Made by a program: the position numbers and the translations under genes. A DNA stretch of 54,965 nt. Source: JAUSIF01 sp036556265. Its GTDB lineage: Bacteria; Pseudomonadota; Alphaproteobacteria; Rhizobiales; Xanthobacteraceae. Below, piece by piece: positions 8,826-17,508 of the stretch. The stretch spans positions 1 to 54,965 of the forward strand of contig DATBJU010000098.1 of NCBI GenBank assembly GCA_036556265.1, written 5' to 3'. The notes under the pieces are model-generated. The model did not search any database. It was not told where the DNA came from and worked only from the letters and a program-made list of their open reading frames with translations. Numbering within the stretch: the stretch's first letter is position 1; each line of letters opens with the position of its first letter.

Positions 8826-9829
8826 GTTTGTTCACCGCGCCGTTCTGTCTGGAACGGCGCCCGATGCGCGAGATAGGCAAGGCGTTTCATCTCGCGCCTC
8901 CCGCGTGTGACCGTATCGAGAACGAGCCCAGCCGCGAGCGAGAGGAACGCCGCCAGCATCAACCCGGTCGCGAGGATTGCGGTCGGCAGCCGCGGCACCA
9001 AACCAGTCGCAAGATAAGTCTCGATAATCGGAACCGCGAACGCGATTGAGAGCGCTCCAAACACGAGCGCGATGAAGCCGAAGAACTGCAGTGGACGCTC
9101 CGTGCGATAGAGCCGCTGAATCGTCCACGAAATGCGCAGCCCGTCGCGCCAAGTGCTGAGCTTCGACGCCGAGCCCACAGGTCGCGCAAAATACGGCGTC
9201 TCCACTTCGCCGACCGGCATACCGAGCTCGAGTGCGTGTATCGTCAGTTCCGTCTCGATCTCAAAGCCCGTGGACAACGCCGGAAAAGACTTCACGAAAC
9301 GCCGGGAGAAAACTCGATAGCCGGAGAGAATATCGCTGAAGCTGCTGCCGAAAATTCCTGCCACGAACCAAGTGAACAGGTAGTTGCCCGAGCGGTGCCC
9401 CCGTCGATAAGCGCTGACCTCGCGGTCGACGCGCGTCCCGACTACCATGTCGAGGTTCTCCTCGACGAGGCGTGCGACCATGGCTGGTGCGCTCGGCGCA
9501 TCGTAGGTCGCGTCACCGTCCACGAGCACATAGATGTCGGCGTCGACGTCCGCAAACATCCGCCGAACGACGTGTCCTTTGCCTTGGCGTATCTCGTTGC
9601 CGACGACGGCGCCGGCCTTGCGCGCGACGTTCACTGTGCGGTCAGATGAGTTGTTGTCATAGACGTGTATGACCGCGTCGGGCAGGGCCTTCTTGAAACC
9701 GGCGATCACTCTGGTGATCGCCACCTCCTCGTTGTAGCAGGGCACGAGCACGGCGACGCGCGGGCGGCCGGGAACTCGGGCCGAGCGCGTCGTCGCGGCG
9801 CGTGCGTTTCGTTTGGTGCTAACGTTCAT
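8822..9829 (-). CDS. Family 2 glycosyltransferase with C-terminal membrane helices
   Basis: A 335 aa GT2 glycosyltransferase of the dolichyl/polyprenyl-phosphate sugar synthase type. The GT-A fold is visible in VAVLVPCYNEEVAITRVIAG, the metal/nucleotide motif DGDATYD and GTRVDREVSAYRRGHRSGN. Two C-terminal hydrophobic helices, around FFGFIALVFGALSIAF and LPTAILATGLMLAAFLSLAA, should anchor it in the inner membrane. It probably moves a sugar from a nucleotide donor to a lipid carrier for envelope polysaccharide synthesis. It is the first gene of the run with DUF2007 and the TrmN6-like gene, and is divergent from the polyprenyl synthase gene across 121 bases, which could hold both promoters. 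Confidence 0.9.
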   Translation of the reverse strand: MNVSTKRNARAATTRSARVPGRPRVAVLVPCYNEEVAITRVIAGFKKALPDAVIHVYDNNSSDRTVNVARKAGAVVGNEIRQGKGHVVRRMFADVDADIYVLVDGDATYDAPSAPAMVARLVEENLDMVVGTRVDREVSAYRRGHRSGNYLFTWFVAGIFGSSFSDILSGYRVFSRRFVKSFPALSTGFEIETELTIHALELGMPVGEVETPYFARPVGSASKLSTWRDGLRISWTIQRLYRTERPLQFFGFIALVFGALSIAFAVPIIETYLATGLVPRLPTAILATGLMLAAFLSLAAGLVLDTVTRGRREMKRLAYLAHRAPFQTERRGEQT

Positions 9830-9950
9830 TTTCCCAATCTAGGCTGAATTTGTGTTGCGCCAAAACGGCTTCTGCGTCGTCTTGCCCTTGCCGCGCGCCG
9901 CTGCCCTTTCTAAGCTTCTGACGCTTTCAGGCGATTGACGGAGCGCACCA

Positions 9951-10961
9951 GTGGCGGTCGTCCTGCCGTTCGAATCCCAGCAAGAGCCCTCGGTCGAGCG
10001 CCTGAATACGCTCGTGCAAGGCGACATGGAGCGCGTCAACGCAATGATCCTGTCGCGTACCGGGTCTGAAGTAGCGATGATCCCTGAGGTCGCCAACCAT
10101 CTCATCTCGTCGGGAGGCAAGCGGCTGCGACCCATGCTGACCCTTGCGACGGCGGCGCTCACTGGATATTCGGGCGCCGGCCATATCCGGCTCGCCGCCG
10201 CGGTGGAGTTCATGCACACCGCGACACTTCTGCACGACGACGTTGTCGATGAAAGCGAGCTGCGCCGCGGCAAAGCGGCCGCGCGCATGGTGTGGGGGAA
10301 CGAGGCTTCGGTTCTCGTCGGCGACTTCCTGCTCGGTCAGGCGTTCAAGATGATGGTCGAGGTTGGCGTCCTGCGCTCACTCGAAATCCTGTCGGCGGCG
10401 GCAGCAGTGATTGCCGAGGGCGAAGTGATGCAGCTCGCGGCCGCAAAGCAACTTGACACGACCGAAGACGCATACCTTGCCGTTATCCGCGCCAAGACCG
10501 CCGAGCTGTTTGCTGCGGCCTGCGAGGTAGGTCCGGTGCTTGCCGACCGGCCCGACGCAGAGGAGGCGGCTTGCCGTTCCTTCGGCATGAACCTCGGTAT
10601 CGCATTTCAGCTGGTCGACGACGCGCTGGATTACGGTGGCAGCAGGACCCGGCTTGGAAAAAACGTCGGCGATGACTTCCGAGAGGGCAAGATCACTCTG
10701 CCCGTGATTCTCGCGTTTCGACGCGGCAATGCGGAAGAGCGAAACTTCTGGCATCGCGCGCTCGAGGCGGGAGAAACGGGCGACGCGGAGCTCGAGCGCG
10801 CAATCGGAGTTCTTGCGAGTCACCGCGCAATCGACGACACGGTGGAACGGGCGCGTCACTACGGCGCCATCGCCAAGGATGCGCTCGCGCTGTTTCCGAA
10901 CAGCGAAGCCAAGCGCGCACTTCTCGAAGTTGTCGATTTCTGCGTCGCGCGGGCACACTGA
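9951..10961 (+). CDS. ispB: Polyprenyl (octaprenyl-type) diphosphate synthase
   Basis: A 336 aa trans-prenyltransferase that extends farnesyl diphosphate with isopentenyl diphosphate to make the quinone side chain. The two aspartate motifs are present: HDDVVD at residues 95-100 and VDDALD at 222-227. The GGKRLRPMLTLA block supports a long-chain synthase. The start is GTG, with an ACGGAG ribosome-binding sequence 6-7 bases upstream and no better start nearby. It is convergent with ispE (stop codons 3 bases apart), so two steps of isoprenoid metabolism face each other. Chain length (octa- or decaprenyl) cannot be read from sequence. Confidence 0.93.
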   Translation: MAVVLPFESQQEPSVERLNTLVQGDMERVNAMILSRTGSEVAMIPEVANHLISSGGKRLRPMLTLATAALTGYSGAGHIRLAAAVEFMHTATLLHDDVVDESELRRGKAAARMVWGNEASVLVGDFLLGQAFKMMVEVGVLRSLEILSAAAAVIAEGEVMQLAAAKQLDTTEDAYLAVIRAKTAELFAAACEVGPVLADRPDAEEAACRSFGMNLGIAFQLVDDALDYGGSRTRLGKNVGDDFREGKITLPVILAFRRGNAEERNFWHRALEAGETGDAELERAIGVLASHRAIDDTVERARHYGAIAKDALALFPNSEAKRALLEVVDFCVARAH

Positions 10962-10964
10962 CGC

Positions 10965-11831
10965 CTAGCTGAGCTTCGTCGCAACGACCCACCAGTCTGG
11001 GTAATACTCGCGAATTTTTGCGGCAGCGTTTTCGGCGCTGACCGCGTCATCGTGGATCGCAAACACGGTCGACCCTGATCCAGTCATGCGGACAAGCCTG
11101 GGGTTGCCGGCGCGTTCCAGGCATGCGCGTGCGTCGGCGATTGCCGGGACGATCGACGTAGCGGTGGGCTCCAGGTCGTTTTCCTCGTCCGCAAGAAATT
11201 CGAGCAGCCGGCCGCGCTCGGTGGAAATCTCCGAGAGCGAGTAGCGAGCAGTGCGGCGTCCGCCTGGCGCCGGGCACGCGCGAAACACATCGCTGGTCGA
11301 AACACCGACCCCCGGGAACGCAAGCACGGTGTCCAACTGCGGCAACGTCAGGGGCGGGGACAATTCGTCACCAACGCCATGAATAAGCCGCGCACGCGAC
11401 TCGATGCACACTGCCACATCTGCGCCGACATCGCGCGCCGCGTCGAACAGTCGGCCGTCGCCCGCGGGAAGTTCGTTCGCCTCGGCGAGGAGACGCAGTG
11501 CTGCAGCCGCGTCCGCTGAGCCACCGCCGAGGCCAGCGCCGGCGGGCAACCGCTTCTCCAGAACGAAGCGCCCGAGCTGCAGTCCTTTGAAGCGTTCAGC
11601 CAAGGACTCCGCCGCCCGGAGTACGAGGTTGTCGTCTCTCGTGCCGGCGGCCGCTGCCATCGGGCCGCTGATCTCAAGATCAAGCGTGCCGCTTGGTTCC
11701 AGGGTCAGGTGATCGCCGACCGTCGCAAATGCCACCAGGCTGGCCAGTTCATGGAGGCCGTCCGGACGCCGTGCAAGCACGCGAAGCGTCAGGTTGATCT
11801 TGGCAGCGGCAGGAGTTTGCAGTTGCGACAT
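10965..11831 (-). CDS. ispE: 4-(cytidine 5'-diphospho)-2-C-methyl-D-erythritol kinase
   Basis: A 288 aa GHMP-family kinase that phosphorylates CDP-methylerythritol in the MEP isoprenoid pathway. The N-terminal AAAKINLTLRVLARRPDG carries the catalytic Lys11. The ATP-binding glycine-rich loop is LPAGAGLGGGSADAAAAL near residues 95-112, and DVGADVAVCI holds the catalytic Asp. The C-terminal RMTGSGSTVFA is the third GHMP motif. The pathway's first enzyme, dxs, lies 28 kb away on the other strand of this window. The length is normal for the family. Confidence 0.97.
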   Translation of the reverse strand: MSQLQTPAAAKINLTLRVLARRPDGLHELASLVAFATVGDHLTLEPSGTLDLEISGPMAAAAGTRDDNLVLRAAESLAERFKGLQLGRFVLEKRLPAGAGLGGGSADAAAALRLLAEANELPAGDGRLFDAARDVGADVAVCIESRARLIHGVGDELSPPLTLPQLDTVLAFPGVGVSTSDVFRACPAPGGRRTARYSLSEISTERGRLLEFLADEENDLEPTATSIVPAIADARACLERAGNPRLVRMTGSGSTVFAIHDDAVSAENAAAKIREYYPDWWVVATKLS

Positions 11832-11977
11832 GAGCAGAATTTCAGCATGGCGGGGCTTCGACAGCCGCGCAACCGCGGGGACCCGTCCTTGCGGCTGCCA
11901 TGAATCGGGGGCATGTTGTTCGCGCTATCCTTCTGAATCGAGCATGGGGTCGCAGTTTGCGGCCGCGGGAGAGGCCG

Positions 11978-13714
11978 TTGATCAGGATTCCGCTGCGTAT
12001 TGCCATCTTCATAGCCGTTGCGGCGGCTGCGGAGCCATCTCTCGCGCAGGCGGACGTGCCGACCCCGGGCGAAATCGCGCGCACATCACCCTCGGGCAAC
12101 TACTTGGCCGCGCGTATTGCCGGTCAGGCGCGCGATATGGATGCGGCCGCCGCCTATTACCGCGGCGCGCTTCGAGCCGACCCGCGCAATCCCGACCTCG
12201 TCGAGCGGACCTTTCTGGTTGTCCTCGCTACCGGCAATGTTGAGGATTCGCTCCCGCTCGCAGAGCGCCTGGTCGGCTTCGAGCGCAGTCACCGCATCGC
12301 ACGTCTCGCGCTCGCTGCTCGTGCGATCAAGCGAGGCCAGTTCGCCACCGCGCGCACACATCTTTCACTTTCCGTCCGCGGTCCGATCGCCGATCTGACC
12401 GCGACGCTGATGACTGCCTGGACGCTCACGGCTCCGGCGGACTTCAAAAACGCGGTAACCAACATCGACCGGCTGCAGGGGCCGGACTGGTATGCCGCCT
12501 TCAAGGACCTGCACGCAGGCTTGATTCTCGATATTGCCGGCCAGCGTCGAGACGCTGGCGCGCGCCTTCAGCGCGCCTACGAGCAGGACAAAAATGCGCT
12601 GCGCACAGTGGACGCCTACGGACGTTGGCTTGCCCGTAATGGAAATCGCAAGAAAGCTCTGGAAACTTATGCTGCGTTCTCCGAGGTCCTGCCCAAGCAT
12701 CCGTTGGTCGAGGCGACGGTCGCCGAGATCGAGGCCGGTCGCTCACCGGCGGCGGTCGTCCGCTCGGCGCAGGCTGGTGCCGCTGAGGTTCTGTTTGGCC
12801 TTGGCACTGCCCTCGGTCGCCAGGGCGGCGAAGACCTCGGCCTCGTCTATCTCAATCTCGCGCTTTACCTCGACCCGGAGCATCCGCTCGCGCTCCTCTC
12901 GCTGGGCGATCTCTACGAGTCGCTGAAGAAACCTGAGCTCGCGATTGAGGCATTCGGCAAGTTGCCGCAGAGCTCTCCGCTCAAGCGCAATGCCGAGATC
13001 CAGCGCGCGCTCAATCTCGACGCGCTCGAGCGCACCGACGAAGCTCGCGAGCGCCTCGCAAGCCTCATCCAGAAATATCCGGACGACCTCGAGGCGATCA
13101 CCGCGCTCGGCAATGTGCTGCGGGCGCGCAAGCGCTACGGGGAGGCCGCCGACGTTTATTCGAAGGCGGTCTCACTCATAAAACAGCCGACGCGCCAGAA
13201 TTGGACGCTCTATTATTTCCGGGGCATTTGCTTCGAGCGCTCGAAACAGTGGCCGCAGGCGGAGAAGGACTTCCTGACGTCCCTCGAACTCAATCCCGAC
13301 CAGCCGCAGGTACTGAATTATCTTGGGTACTCGTGGGTCGATCAGGAGGTTAACCTCGATCGCGGACTTGAGATGGTGAAGAAGGCCGTCGAGCTGCGGC
13401 CAAACGACGGATACATTGTCGACAGTCTTGGCTGGGCCTATTACCGCCTCAGCCGGTTCGACGACGCGGTGAAAGAACTCGAACGGGCGATCGAGCTTCG
13501 CCCCGAAGATCCGGTCATCAACGATCACCTCGGAGACGCCTATTGGAAGGTTGGCCGTCGACTCGAGGCGAATTTCCAGTGGCGCCATGCGCTCGACCTG
13601 AAACCGGAGCCCGAGGACGCACCCAAGATCCAAGCGAAGCTCAAGGACGGGTTGAAAGATGATCCGCCGCCCGCCTCGGCCGGCGGCGTGAAGACGCCGG
13701 GCGGCGGCGGATAG
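11978..13714 (+). CDS. Secreted tetratricopeptide repeat protein
   Basis: A TPR-repeat protein of about 578 aa, conserved in Hyphomicrobiales, probably a periplasmic or membrane-associated scaffold. I chose a TTG start because it directly opens a signal peptide (IRIPLRIAIFIAVAAAAEP, cleaved after SLAQA) and has GGGAGAGG just upstream. An ATG 78 bases upstream (11900) gives 26 extra basic residues. Repeats run through the whole mature part, clearest in the C-terminal third: LNPDQPQVLNYLGYSWVDQE, YIVDSLGWAYYRLSRFDDA and PVINDHLGDAYWKVGRRLEA. No enzymatic domain is visible. It ends in a Gly-rich tail just before a strong terminator. Confidence 0.88.
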   Translation: MIRIPLRIAIFIAVAAAAEPSLAQADVPTPGEIARTSPSGNYLAARIAGQARDMDAAAAYYRGALRADPRNPDLVERTFLVVLATGNVEDSLPLAERLVGFERSHRIARLALAARAIKRGQFATARTHLSLSVRGPIADLTATLMTAWTLTAPADFKNAVTNIDRLQGPDWYAAFKDLHAGLILDIAGQRRDAGARLQRAYEQDKNALRTVDAYGRWLARNGNRKKALETYAAFSEVLPKHPLVEATVAEIEAGRSPAAVVRSAQAGAAEVLFGLGTALGRQGGEDLGLVYLNLALYLDPEHPLALLSLGDLYESLKKPELAIEAFGKLPQSSPLKRNAEIQRALNLDALERTDEARERLASLIQKYPDDLEAITALGNVLRARKRYGEAADVYSKAVSLIKQPTRQNWTLYYFRGICFERSKQWPQAEKDFLTSLELNPDQPQVLNYLGYSWVDQEVNLDRGLEMVKKAVELRPNDGYIVDSLGWAYYRLSRFDDAVKELERAIELRPEDPVINDHLGDAYWKVGRRLEANFQWRHALDLKPEPEDAPKIQAKLKDGLKDDPPPASAGGVKTPGGGG

Positions 13715-13731
13715 TTGCTACCAGCAGAGAG

Positions 13732-13759
13732 AAAAAGGCGCCCTAAAGGGCGCCTTCTC
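13732..13759. terminator. Bidirectional rho-independent terminator
   Basis: A perfect 9-base inverted repeat, AAGGCGCCC / GGGCGCCTT with a TAAA loop, lies between the convergent TPR gene and the first four-cysteine protein gene. On the minus strand the stem is followed by TTTTTCTC, so it is strongest for the minus-strand gene. On the plus strand the run is only TTCTC. It should separate the two transcription units. Confidence 0.88.
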
Positions 13760-13777
13760 AATTCAACGCAGTCGTGA

Positions 13778-14203
13778 TCAGTTGCGCTCGGCGCGCTCGG
13801 TCATGCCGCGCACCGTGAGGTCGCACCAGCGCCTCTTGTCCTGGGTGGAGATGCGATATCTGCCGGGCTGGCGTTCGGTCATGTGGAAGCAATTCTCCAG
13901 CCCGCCATCGAGACTGTTCCAGCGGATGCAAACATTGCCGCCGTCTGCGCGGACGTGGCCTTTGTCGGTCAGCATTTCGCCTTCGTTGGGAGAGGCCGGC
14001 AGCCAATAGCTCGCCGTTGCGACGCCGGACTTCGCGTAGCTAGCTTCGCCACGCGTCCCGTCGACGCAAGAGAATTCGAATCGTTGTCCCGCCAATAGCG
14101 TATGCGCTTCGGCTCCGTTCAGAAGGCGATCGGCTAGCGCCGGCCCGACGACAGTGCCCACGGCGAAGAAAGTGGCCGCGCAAAGTTGAACATGCCTCTT
14201 CAA
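13778..14203 (-). CDS. Secreted four-cysteine protein (paralog 1)
   Basis: A 141 aa exported protein with a signal peptide (about residues 1-24, ending VVGPALA). The mature part has four cysteines at 46, 92, 105 and 127, suggesting two disulfides; motifs are FSCVDGTRG, GGNVCIRW, ENCFHM and RRWCDLTV. It aligns along its length with the protein encoded at 14414-14884, which has matching cysteines. The start is TTG with a GGGGAG ribosome-binding sequence six bases upstream; no ATG or GTG fits the signal peptide better. I recognise no named domain; a periplasmic binding or inhibitor role would be a guess. Confidence 0.8.
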   Translation of the reverse strand: MKRHVQLCAATFFAVGTVVGPALADRLLNGAEAHTLLAGQRFEFSCVDGTRGEASYAKSGVATASYWLPASPNEGEMLTDKGHVRADGGNVCIRWNSLDGGLENCFHMTERQPGRYRISTQDKRRWCDLTVRGMTERAERN

Positions 14204-14413
14204 GATGAGCTCCCCGCTTCTTCAGTTTGTGTCGAAGATGAAAGGCGCTTCGCATCGCAACATGGCGCAATTGCGACACGGATACCATCTGGCGCGCGAA
14301 GTAATTCGTTTTTGGATTAATTTGCCCGCGATCCGCGACAACCGGTTTCGCGCGCGCGCGATTAACTACGTAACTCGGCGCGGGCCAACGTCACCAAGTG
14401 ACACGGAATGTGA
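14204..14413. other. Intergenic gap between the four-cysteine paralogs
   Basis: A 210-base gap without a convincing reading frame. It is locally more AT-rich (TTTTTGGATTAATTTGCCC around 14310-14328) and contains a CGCGCGCGCGATTAAC stretch near 14350. A promoter for paralog 1 could sit here on the minus strand, but I see no clear -35/-10 pair. Confidence 0.4.
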
Positions 14414-14884
14414 TCAAGGCACTCCGGGTGAAGCGCCTGCGAGAATTCCGCGCAGTTCCATGCGTGGCGCGCGGCGACGTGCAGCGAGTTGCGTTGGCGT
14501 TCCGCGTTCGAACTCGCAGTACATGAAGCCGAGGCCGGAGATGGATCCGACGAAGCCTGTCTCGCTGGTCTTCGTAAGATTGAAGCATGGCTGGAACGGT
14601 AATCCGCGAATTGAGGCACAAACGCGATCGTTGCGGATGAACAATGTCCCTGCAGGCAACTGCATGTGACGCAGGTCCCCGCGGCCCATTGGCCGGATCG
14701 TTCCGACGGCCGAGCCGTCCGTAAAAATCTTGCCCGAGCCCTCGGTGCCGTCGAAGCAGCTGTAGCTGAACAATTTGCCGGCGACGAAACTCTGCGCGGT
14801 GGATGCAGTCATGATCTCTTGCGCGCCCGCCGGCAGAACTGCGGACAGGCCAAGCGTCAAAGCGGCCAGATACTTGCGGTGCAT
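14414..14884 (-). CDS. Secreted four-cysteine protein (paralog 2)
   Basis: A 156 aa exported protein with a signal peptide (MHRKYLAALTLGLSAVLPAG, cleaved near AQE). Cysteines at 43, 89, 100 and 123 match paralog 1 in spacing (46, 11 and 23 residues against 46, 13 and 22). Shared motifs include SCFDGTEG, DRVCASI, QPCFNLT and MYCEFER. It carries a 30-residue basic C-terminal extension that paralog 1 lacks. An upstream in-frame ATG would add 14 residues before the signal peptide and is less likely. It lies directly upstream of paralog 1 on the same strand with a 210-base gap. Function unknown. Confidence 0.77.
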   Translation of the reverse strand: MHRKYLAALTLGLSAVLPAGAQEIMTASTAQSFVAGKLFSYSCFDGTEGSGKIFTDGSAVGTIRPMGRGDLRHMQLPAGTLFIRNDRVCASIRGLPFQPCFNLTKTSETGFVGSISGLGFMYCEFERGTPTQLAARRRAPRMELRGILAGASPGVP

Positions 14885-14959
14885 CGGGAGCCACCCCCCA
14901 CTCACACTAAGGTGCGCAGGAAGCACACCAATTTGTCAAGAGTTCGTTAACCTTGTTGC

Positions 14960-15946
14960 TCATGCCACCCGCACGGCGTGGCGTCCGCGCAACTTGCCGT
15001 CGACGATGGTACGGGCGGTCGCGATTACGCCGGACAATGGAACCTCGCTGGTCATAGCGGCGAGCTTGCCACGATCAAGGTCGACCGAAAGTCGCCGCCA
15101 GGCCTCGCGCCGCAACGCTTGCGGGCAATAGACCGAATCGATGCCCAACAGCGACACGCCCCGCAGAATGAAGGGAGCGACTGTCGTGGGCAGTTCGATA
15201 CCGCCTGCGAGGCCGCAAGCCGCCACCGCGCCACCGTAGCGGGTCATGGAGAGCACGTTTGCAAGCGTGGTGGAGCCGACCGAGTCGATTCCGCCCGCGA
15301 ACCGCTCCTTGGCTAGTGGCCGAACTGTCCCTGTCAGTTCCGCCCGCTCGATCACTTCATCCGCACCGAGCGATTTCAGATAGTCGGCCTCGGTCGTGCG
15401 GCCGGTGGATGCGACGACCTGGTAGCCAAGCTTGGAGAGGAGCGCGATCGCGACCGAGCCGAGGCCACCGACCGCTCCGGTGACGATGACCGGCCCTTTG
15501 TCGGGAGAAAGGCCATGTCGCTCGAGCGCGATTACCGCAAGCATTGCCGTGTAACCGGCAGTGCCGATCGCCATCGCTTCGCGCGTGCTCATGCCTTCCG
15601 GAAGAGGTGTGAGCCAGTCGCCCTTCACCCGCGCTTTTTCAGCCCATGCGCCGAGATGCGTCTCGCCGATGCCGTATCCGTTCAGTACGACCGCGTCTCC
15701 TTTCTTCCACGCCGGATGCGACGAGGCCTCGACTGTGCCCGCGAGGTCGATGCCCGGGATCATCGGCCAACGTCGCACCACCGGGGCGAGTCCCGTGACT
15801 GCCAAACCATCCTTGTAGTTGATGCACGACCATTCGACGCGGACGGTAACGTCGCCGTCCATGAGATCGTTCTCGTCGAAATCGGTGAAATCGACTTTCT
15901 GGCCGCCTTCGCTTTTCTCAATCAGAACTGCGGTGAACCTCGCCAT
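14960..15946 (-). CDS. acuI: Acrylyl-CoA reductase (NADPH), AcuI/YhdH family
   Basis: A 328 aa zinc-free medium-chain reductase of the AcuI/YhdH family, which reduces acryloyl-CoA to propanoyl-CoA and so detoxifies acrylate. The catalytic fold begins with EWSCINYKDGLAVTG and PMIPGIDLAGTVE, typical of the family. The nucleotide-binding region has VTGAVGGLGSVAIALLSKLG near residue 155. Zinc ligands of classical alcohol dehydrogenases are absent, as expected. It is followed on the minus strand only by the four-cysteine genes, and preceded by the MFS gene after 26 bases, so those two may share a transcript. Activity on other enoyl-CoA substrates is possible. Confidence 0.92.
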   Translation of the reverse strand: MARFTAVLIEKSEGGQKVDFTDFDENDLMDGDVTVRVEWSCINYKDGLAVTGLAPVVRRWPMIPGIDLAGTVEASSHPAWKKGDAVVLNGYGIGETHLGAWAEKARVKGDWLTPLPEGMSTREAMAIGTAGYTAMLAVIALERHGLSPDKGPVIVTGAVGGLGSVAIALLSKLGYQVVASTGRTTEADYLKSLGADEVIERAELTGTVRPLAKERFAGGIDSVGSTTLANVLSMTRYGGAVAACGLAGGIELPTTVAPFILRGVSLLGIDSVYCPQALRREAWRRLSVDLDRGKLAAMTSEVPLSGVIATARTIVDGKLRGRHAVRVA

Positions 15947-15972
15947 GCGAAGCTTTTAGCACGGTGTCCGCG

Positions 15973-17211
15973 TCAGGCGGCAACCGCGACTGGTCGCAGT
16001 ACGGGCTTCTCGACGATCGGCATATTCAGGAGTGCGGACACGATCCCAAGGGCGATCGAACCCCACCAGATCGGGTCGTACGATCCGAACGCCTCGTACA
16101 GAACGCCGCCGAGCCACACACCGAGGAAACCGCCCAGCTGGTGGCTGAAAAAGGCGACGCCGAACAGCGTGGCAAACCATTTTGTGCCGAACATCAGCGC
16201 GACGAGGCCAGATGTCGGCGGCACGGTGGAAAGCCACAGCAGCCCCATCACGGCGCCAAACGCGACGGCCGTGGCTGGCGTCACGGGGAACATGATGAAC
16301 GCGAGCACAGCTGCCGAGCGCAGGAAATAGATCGCCGCTAGCAGGTAGCGCTTCGGCATACGGTCGCCGAGCCAGCCCGCGAGTAGCGCACCGATGATGT
16401 TGAAAAGGCCGATCACTCCGATCGTCCAGGCGCCCGCGTCCACCGACTGTCCGCGGTCGACGAGATATGCCGGCAGGTGCACGGTGATGAACAACAGCTG
16501 GAAGCCGCAGGTGAAGAAGCCAAGCACCAACAACACGTAACTGCGGTGGCCGAAAGCTTCGGAGAGCGCCTCGCGCAGTGACTGTTTCTGTGCGGCGGCG
16601 GGTGCGCCAGAGTCTGCCGAGGGGGCGGACAGCACAAGGGACAGCGGCAGGATCAGCAGGACAATCGCGGCGAACGCGTACAGCGCGTTCTGCCAGCCGA
16701 GGCTGTGGATCAATCCGACCGCAAGTGGAGAGAACAGAAATTGGCCGAATGAGCCGGCGGCGGTACCCGCGCCGAAGGCGACCGAGCGCCATTCGAGCGG
16801 GAGGATCTTGCCGAACGCTGCGATCACCAGTGTGAACGAAGTCGCCGCGATCCCGATTCCCGACAGAATGCCTGCGGAAAGTACGAGCGCTACTGGCGTT
16901 GTCGAGGTGACCATGAGCGCGAGGCCGGCCGCATATAGGACCGCGCCCACACAAATGACTCGCACGGTGCCGAAACGATCGGCGATTGCGCCGACGACCG
17001 GCTGCACCGCGCCCCAAAGCAGAATCTGTACGGCTAGCGCCAGTGCGAATACGTCGCGGCCCCAGCCATTCGCCTCTGACATTGGTGACAGGAACAGGCC
17101 GAGCGCCGCGCGCGGCCCGAATCCAAGGGTGCTGATCATGCAGCCGGCGACTAGAATGAGCAGAATGAAATTAGTTCGTGTTGCAGGCGGGCTCGAACTG
17201 GCGATGGACAT
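15973..17211 (-). CDS. MFS transporter
   Basis: A 412 aa major facilitator with about 12 hydrophobic helices, resembling the monocarboxylate/oxalate-formate type. The first helix is FILLILVAGCMISTLGFG. The loop 2-3 signature is GAIADRFGTVRV, and the equivalent in the second half is GWLGDRMPKRYLLA, both ending in basic residues as usual. The central cytoplasmic loop lies around SADSGAPAAAQKQSLREAL. The substrate cannot be told; an organic acid is plausible from the subfamily and from the adjoining acuI, 26 bases downstream, but this is inference. Confidence 0.88.
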   Translation of the reverse strand: MSIASSSPPATRTNFILLILVAGCMISTLGFGPRAALGLFLSPMSEANGWGRDVFALALAVQILLWGAVQPVVGAIADRFGTVRVICVGAVLYAAGLALMVTSTTPVALVLSAGILSGIGIAATSFTLVIAAFGKILPLEWRSVAFGAGTAAGSFGQFLFSPLAVGLIHSLGWQNALYAFAAIVLLILPLSLVLSAPSADSGAPAAAQKQSLREALSEAFGHRSYVLLVLGFFTCGFQLLFITVHLPAYLVDRGQSVDAGAWTIGVIGLFNIIGALLAGWLGDRMPKRYLLAAIYFLRSAAVLAFIMFPVTPATAVAFGAVMGLLWLSTVPPTSGLVALMFGTKWFATLFGVAFFSHQLGGFLGVWLGGVLYEAFGSYDPIWWGSIALGIVSALLNMPIVEKPVLRPVAVAA

Positions 17212-17401
17212 AGATGACCTCGAGAGTGCGAGAAGTCGGCGCGCTCAAACCACAACCGTAGCGGGCGATGCGATTCCGCCCTAACGAATATTGTTGAAGC
17301 CAGCCATTGCCACCGCGCATGGCTTCGGGCGTCTGACGTGCCGGTTGAATTTGATCGGCAAGGCCTCTGGCGCGGTCGCCGGAAATGGACTATATAGGTT
17401 T

Positions 17402-17416
17402 TGCTCGGATTGAGGA
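17402..17416. promoter_or_regulatory. Candidate NadQ operator, imperfect copy
   Basis: TGCTCGGATTGAGGA, a degenerate copy of the perfect palindrome found 64 bases downstream (11 of 15 positions identical). It overlaps the predicted transcription start of the nad operon. The match to a NAD-responsive repressor is inferred from position and from the nadQ gene nearby, not from a known consensus. Confidence 0.45.
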
Positions 17417-17465
17417 TAAACCCGGGTGGTCCGGCGTGGAGCCGGAAATTTTGCGGCGCCCAAAA

Positions 17466-17480
17466 TGCTCAATTTGAGCA
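17466..17480. promoter_or_regulatory. Candidate NadQ operator, perfect palindrome
   Basis: TGCTCAATTTGAGCA, a perfect 7-1-7 inverted repeat 28 bases before the nadA start codon. With the imperfect copy 64 bases upstream (about six helical turns), it could allow two dimers to bind the same face of DNA. The assignment to NadQ rests on context. Confidence 0.6.
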
Positions 17481-17508
17481 GAAGTGGGCCGGAGGAAGGG
17501 AAGCTGCC

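Larger units (their letters stand above)
17212..17508 (+). promoter_or_regulatory. Control region upstream of nadABC
   Basis: A 297-base region between the divergent MFS gene and nadA. It holds a CTATAT -10-like sequence at 17390-17395, with no convincing -35 at 17 bases. Two related palindromic sites follow at 17402-17416 and 17466-17480. The nadA ribosome-binding sequence GGAGGAAGGG lies just after. A transcript from this -10 would start about 17402, inside the first palindrome, which would fit repression by a NAD-responsive regulator. Confidence 0.55.

Noticed and set aside
9961..9990. GTTCGAATCCC resembling a tRNA T-arm
   Set aside because: It lies inside the polyprenyl synthase coding region, and no acceptor or anticodon stem fits around it.
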